NCBI GenBank assembly: GCA_036346225.1
Contig: JARFIW010001452.1
Coordinates: 744,001-808,000, forward strand
Source: Platerodrilus igneus
Taxonomy: Eukaryota; Arthropoda; Insecta; Coleoptera; Lycidae
Length of the DNA stretch: 64,000 nucleotides
Direction: 5' to 3'
Part shown: positions 59,946 to 64,000 of the stretch, piece after piece
How positions within the stretch are numbered: the first letter of the stretch is position 1
Layout of the letters: every line of letters begins with the position of its first letter
Notes under the pieces: model-generated
The model's database searches: none
Seen by the model: the letters and a program-made list of their open reading frames with translations, nothing else
What the model was told of the DNA's origin: nothing
Translations under genes and position numbers: made by a program

Positions 59946-60261
59946 TTTTGCTGTTAGGGAGTAGTCGGTCACTGAAAAAAAGTATCACAACAAATTAAAC
60001 TACATAATGTTCTGTTGGACATTGATAATACTATTGTATCTTTTATGTATGATACAATAGCGTAGGAAATATATTCAACTTCCAATAAAATAAAACATGA
60101 AATATCTATTATCAACATCAGTCTCAAATCTAAAACTAAAAAAATACATTTATTTAATAGCAATTAGGAATGGATAGGAAGGTATCTACCTAGATTGCAA
60201 TAGATTTGATTATTACTTTCACTTATAACCTTAACAGTTAGTCTTTAAATAAAAATTAATA

Positions 60262-60771
60262 AAAAACCTTAACCACAAAAAATATTTAAAATACTAGATA
60301 CGTACTTCGACCACTATGTGATCATCATCAGTAGGAAATTTGTAATTAAATAATAATTAGATGTTGTTCTGGATCCTTTCAGGGGATATTCTACTCACCA
60401 CTTAGACCGAAGTGAATCTTCCCAACATACAATTTACTATAATGTTGCTTTAAACACTATCGAGCATATTCTCCTCACCCGCAGGCTGGTGCTCTCCACA
60501 ACAAATAAGTGATTTGTGATGTTATAACTAAAATCTACTTATTTTATACTAATTCTAAATCAACTGAAGCGGAACCAAATTAATCTTGCTTTCTCACTGG
60601 TTGTGGACCAATAGCAAAAGCAAGCCGATGGCTCTATGGGCCCTATATTAGTGTTTAAGAGGGGTCATTTATGTTTAACAATTTTAATTGATTTATAGGC
60701 ATTTAAGAAGGAAAACGTTGCTACCGCTTTTGAAAATTTAACATTTTCTAGTTTAACGGGGTGGCTGGTTT
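60262..60771 (-). mobile_element. Penelope-like element, third truncated copy
   Basis: The same terminus and 3' region as the 57.4-kb copy, on the minus strand, running from the hammerhead end into the endonuclease and stopping at 60771, exactly where the pogo-like C-terminal cluster begins. About 150 bp near 60340-60430 differ from the other copies. Confidence 0.85.
60292..60335 (-). ncRNA. hammerhead-derived motif, core mutated
   Basis: Compared with the 57.4-kb motif, the GAAA of the core is GAAG (gtacttcg on the plus strand) and stem II has a mismatch. Activity is not expected. Confidence 0.7.
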
Positions 60772-62070
60772 AAAAAATGCCACAGATTCGAACGATTGCC
60801 CTACAGAGTACACTTTAAATGATACAAGATACAATCGCGAACACATGTCACATATTGGTCTTCTTGGGTCTCACTATAAAGTTCATCACTGCACATGGCA
60901 TACTTCTTGTTCTTCTTCATGCAGTATTTGTTTTTTGGGTAACATTTTCATTATTACTATTAATCTTGACCATTTTGTCGTTCGATTAAAGTCACTACTT
61001 TTAATATTACTGTTTGTTTTGTTTTTTTATCTTTTTAGCAGCGTCTTCAATTTTTCTTTTTGGAATTTCTTCCTCTCTTAGTTTTTTTTTGTTCTATAGC
61101 TTGTTGTTATTTCATTTTATTGTTAAAATAGGTCCTTCATCTACCTGACGCAATAGCCTTTGGAAAAGTACTGCAGGTTCTATATTATTTGCTCTTTTCC
61201 TTAACGGCAAGGGACATTTTAAATGCTTTTTAAACGCAGTTGTTGGTCCAAAGTTCGAATAATCGATAGTATGTTCCTTGGTAAGAGCTTTTGTGTCAAT
61301 AACATATTTGATGTTTACAGATTTATGAGAACTAATTGCATTATCTTTGGTCTTGTTGAGGCGCTATTGCTGAAGAGCAGAAAAGAGCTGAAAATGGATA
61401 GAAACCAATGGTTCAATATCATCACTTAGATCATTAGGTTTTTTATTAAAAGGTAACCTGGATATTATGTTTGTTTCATACACTAAACTTTAGGAAGTAG
61501 TTTTAGGCCAACAAAAAGATTACAGAGTTTTCTGTAGGGACGACAAAGTTTTCTGTTGGTATTGTAATTTCTTCAAAATGATTATATTCTGAAACGTGGC
61601 AGCCTTCCTTTGAAATAGAATAGTTGTCAACGAAGACCTTATTTTATTGATTAGGTAAATCTGCTTGGAAAGTTTGATGTAAATTTTGAATTTCGGTTAA
61701 TATAATTTGATAGTGCTATCCTTCTAATGTTATTAGAACTTTTTTTTTGCTTAAAAAATCCCTCCAGTTAGTAGTGTTTCTTCCTTTTTGTTATTGGCAT
61801 TTTCAGCTTTATTTTGCACGCATTCGAAAAAATGTACTGCGCCTGGGTTAAACGGAACTATGCCGCATTTTTTAAATTCGTTTCGGATATTCTCTGGCAA
61901 GTTTACACCATTTAGCACTGCCACAAAGATTTTACAGAAATTGAGTTTTGTAACGGTAAAATTTATATTTTCGGATCGCTTCTGCCAATGTCGTAAAGCG
62001 TTCTTCCATAGTGCTTTGGTTGGGTCAAATACACCCACAACGGGTGGCTGAAGTAACGGGCGTTTCAAAT
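60772..62070 (-). pseudogene. pogo/Tigger-like transposase C-terminal half with Cys-rich tail (copy 3)
   Basis: The minus-strand frame 62068-61751 starts at PLLQPPVVGVFDPTKALWK, which matches the family's LQP-L-D-x-x-x-F-x-P-x-K block, with the catalytic Asp replaced by Val (PPVV). It continues NFCKIFVAVLNGVNLPENIR and EFKKCGIVPFNPGAVHFFEC. After breaks come a basic linker and, near 60940-60830, AMCSDELYSETQED, QYVTCVRDC and ILYHLKCTL, with C-x2-C..C-x3-C..H-x2-C spacing like the PHD-type tail of copy 1. The N-terminal part and first two catalytic Asp are missing. Confidence 0.78.
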
Positions 62071-62079
62071 TGCGCGGGT

Positions 62080-63440
62080 TTTTTTAAAGAATAAGTAAAA
62101 TATAGATGGCGCACTGAATTCGTCTGACTAAATTTCTAAGATTTTGAAAACGGTTACACCAAAATTTGAAGAACGAATTAGTTTAATTAAATGTTTCGCG
62201 TTAGGAGGGTCTGGAGAGATTACAGAATTGTATAAATACTCTAAGAGAATTAGCATCGCTCTCTTTGGTATTCTGACTCTCTTTGACTTCGTTAATTTGC
62301 AACGCTTACTACGTACTGAAATCTACTAACGAGCTTGTAAGTATTTAAAATCTATAAATTAAATAGTGTTAAATTGCAGGCCTCATAGTTTGAAACGCGG
62401 AAAGTGTCGAGTTTAATTTATTGAGGTGCATCAGATATTTTAACAAGCTCGTGAAGTAAAGTAAAGTAAAGTAACATAAATTAAATTATGCAATTATAAA
62501 AAAGTGAAACATACTTGGATTTGGATTTGGATGGATCGTGAATGAATAGCATGCAGCACAACTTACATGGTGTTCTTCTATAAATAGCTGGAGGCGGCAA
62601 GCAAAGCAGAATCGAGACCGAGGGTGCAGGAATTTAACTTCAACGTCAAGGGAGTAGGGATCTTCAAGAAATTACAGGTAACGCATTAGAGTTTGCTGTT
62701 TTTATATAAACTATGAAAATTATTGTGAGGTGTGAGAGTGAACTTTGATGGTATTTTGCATTAATTTGCGTATTGAAAAGAATACGTATAACTAACTTTT
62801 ATTATGGTATTTGAATATAAATTTAGAGGTGTATATATAGCTTATTAACATTCCTCATAAATTTAAAATTTTATTGTTAAGAGTACATGGAACTTTTTGT
62901 GTTTGTAGTAAGAGTATGCAAAGTAAAAGCATACATTAATAAATTAAACTGGGTTATCATGAGCTCACCATACTCCAGATTGTAATAATTAAAAATATAT
63001 ATATATATAAAGTATTATTTAGGTCCCATTTACTCCTGTTATATTCAATGTGTTTGATATTTCAATTTAAAATCCTGGACTTTACAAAGATAGAATTTAT
63101 TGAGGTGTAACTTGACCACCGAAATGTAAATAATCTTGAATTATTATTTGTGACTAGTGGTAAATAAATATTGTATGATTGTTGTATTATTTTGTGGTTT
63201 TATTGAGAGTGTGCGTAAATGATAAAGAGTATGATAGTAAATCTAGGTATCCAAGAGGAGGCCCAACTGAGCTAGCCAGGGAAGCGCTTGAAGAATTAAG
63301 TTGATGGAAGCAGAATCTGGGTAAGATATGTTTTTTTTGAATTTTTTTTTGTTTGTGAAATTTACGATTTTTGTAAATTAAGAATTTTTGCTGAGGTGAG
63401 GCTTTTACCAGGGTTACACGGCTATATATATATATATATA
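62080..63440. other. noncoding AT-rich stretch
   Basis: A short taaag-type tract (62455-62475), tggatttggat repeats (62516-62532) and (AT)n runs at 62994-63009 and 63422-63442. No gene was recognised. Confidence 0.4.
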
Positions 63441-63443
63441 TAT

Positions 63444-64000
63444 TGCTGTGAAACCTTTTGAATTACCTGGTCCGTCGTCTTTCTTCTGTTAATCGCCTCG
63501 GCTGCTCCTCTAGATAACTTACATCCTCAATCATAAAAGAAACAAACACATTCCTACCAAAAACATCAACGTTAACTCTATTTACATCAATATTCAGAAT
63601 ACATTAAAATTTCAAAATTAAAACTCAGCATAAATTTCAGTTTTAAAAAGAATTTCAAGATTAATTTTAGTATCATTTTACTGTGCATCCAAAATTAAAG
63701 TCCTTGTTGGATGCCTACTAATTAATATAACAATATAAGCAGACCGAGTCTGAGTATAAAGGAACATCTACCACCCTTTACGTTAATTAACCAGGTTCGT
63801 CTAATTGAGCTCAAAGACATACCCAAATTTTCATCATATTCCTGAACATCAAAACAAAATACCCCTTTTTACTTAAACAAGCAAATTTCATCTTAAAATT
63901 AAACGTTTATGGTTAGAACAATTTCACTAATGTCCATTTAAAGTAAATCAATTATAAAGTCATTCAATACACACAAAAATGTCAAACAAAATAGTATAAT
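63444..64000 (-). repeat. second copy of the minus-strand gypsy LTR
   Basis: From tgctgtgaaaccttttgaattacc, through tcctaccaaaaacatcaacg, caccctttacgttaattaacc and onwards, this matches 54945-55520. It begins immediately after an (AT)n tract and runs off the window. It lies upstream of the first LTR in element terms, so it is not that element's 3' LTR. It is more likely a separate truncated or solo copy. Confidence 0.85.

Noticed and set aside
60032..60061. Hairpin (ctattgtatc with gatacaatag) as a terminator or small RNA
   Set aside because: It is a short AT-rich inverted repeat with no supporting context in a eukaryotic genome.
54945..64000. A single gypsy element bounded by the two minus-strand LTR copies
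   Set aside because: gag lies outside that interval on the lower side, so the orientation does not fit.

Overview
This window looks like intergenic DNA from an invertebrate nuclear genome, most probably an arthropod and plausibly an insect. It is AT-rich, has no bacterial-style gene packing, and holds no host gene I can identify with confidence. Nearly everything recognisable is a transposable element or a tandem repeat. These include Ty3/gypsy LTR elements, an RTE-like LINE, Penelope-like elements (PLEs) with hammerhead ribozyme motifs, mariner/Tc1 relatives, and pogo/Tigger-like transposases with a cysteine-rich C-terminus. No tRNA, rRNA or CRISPR array was recognised. All element-encoded frames appear broken.

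Layout. 1-12020: a large element or palindrome with diverged inverted outer arms of at least about 1.9 kb, internal direct duplications, and one broken minus-strand gene (3687-6041). That gene has motifs reminiscent of rolling-circle replication initiators. I could not assign the element to a known class. 12330-12955: a block of inflated homopolymers that is probably an assembly artefact. 12960-17230: a decayed minus-strand Ty3/gypsy element (gag, PR, RT, RNase H, IN). 17285-18365: a minus-strand mariner. 19507-19673: a 67-bp-arm palindrome. 20316-26149: a pogo-like transposase with a 54-nt intron, split by a 3.5-kb LINE (21174-24681) that is flanked by a clear 8-bp target duplication. 28306-29031: a second, internally deleted mariner.

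31956-38700: a plus-strand Ty3/gypsy array in the order LTR (interrupted)-leader-gag-LTR-leader-gag-PR. 38705-39110: a minisatellite. 39345-40170: a second pogo-like C-terminus. 40590-40730: a short snapback element containing a hammerhead core. 40911-42120: a tandem repeat of about 300-370 bp per unit. 42130-48350: mostly featureless AT-rich DNA. 48360-49290: a DDE_3 Tc1/mariner-type remnant. 51541-59945: a complex in which AATATTC-rich clusters flank a snapback PLE relic, a PLE of another family, a minus-strand gypsy gag with its LTR, and a head-to-head PLE pair. 60262-62070: a third truncated PLE copy abutting a third pogo-like transposase. 63444-64000: another copy of the minus-strand gypsy LTR.

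The nesting gives relative ages. The LINE is younger than the pogo-like element it splits, and the gypsy gag at 54.1 kb is cut by a PLE end. The main candidates for something undescribed are the 12-kb inverted-arm element with its replication-initiator-like gene, and the recurring small palindromes built around hammerhead-like cores.
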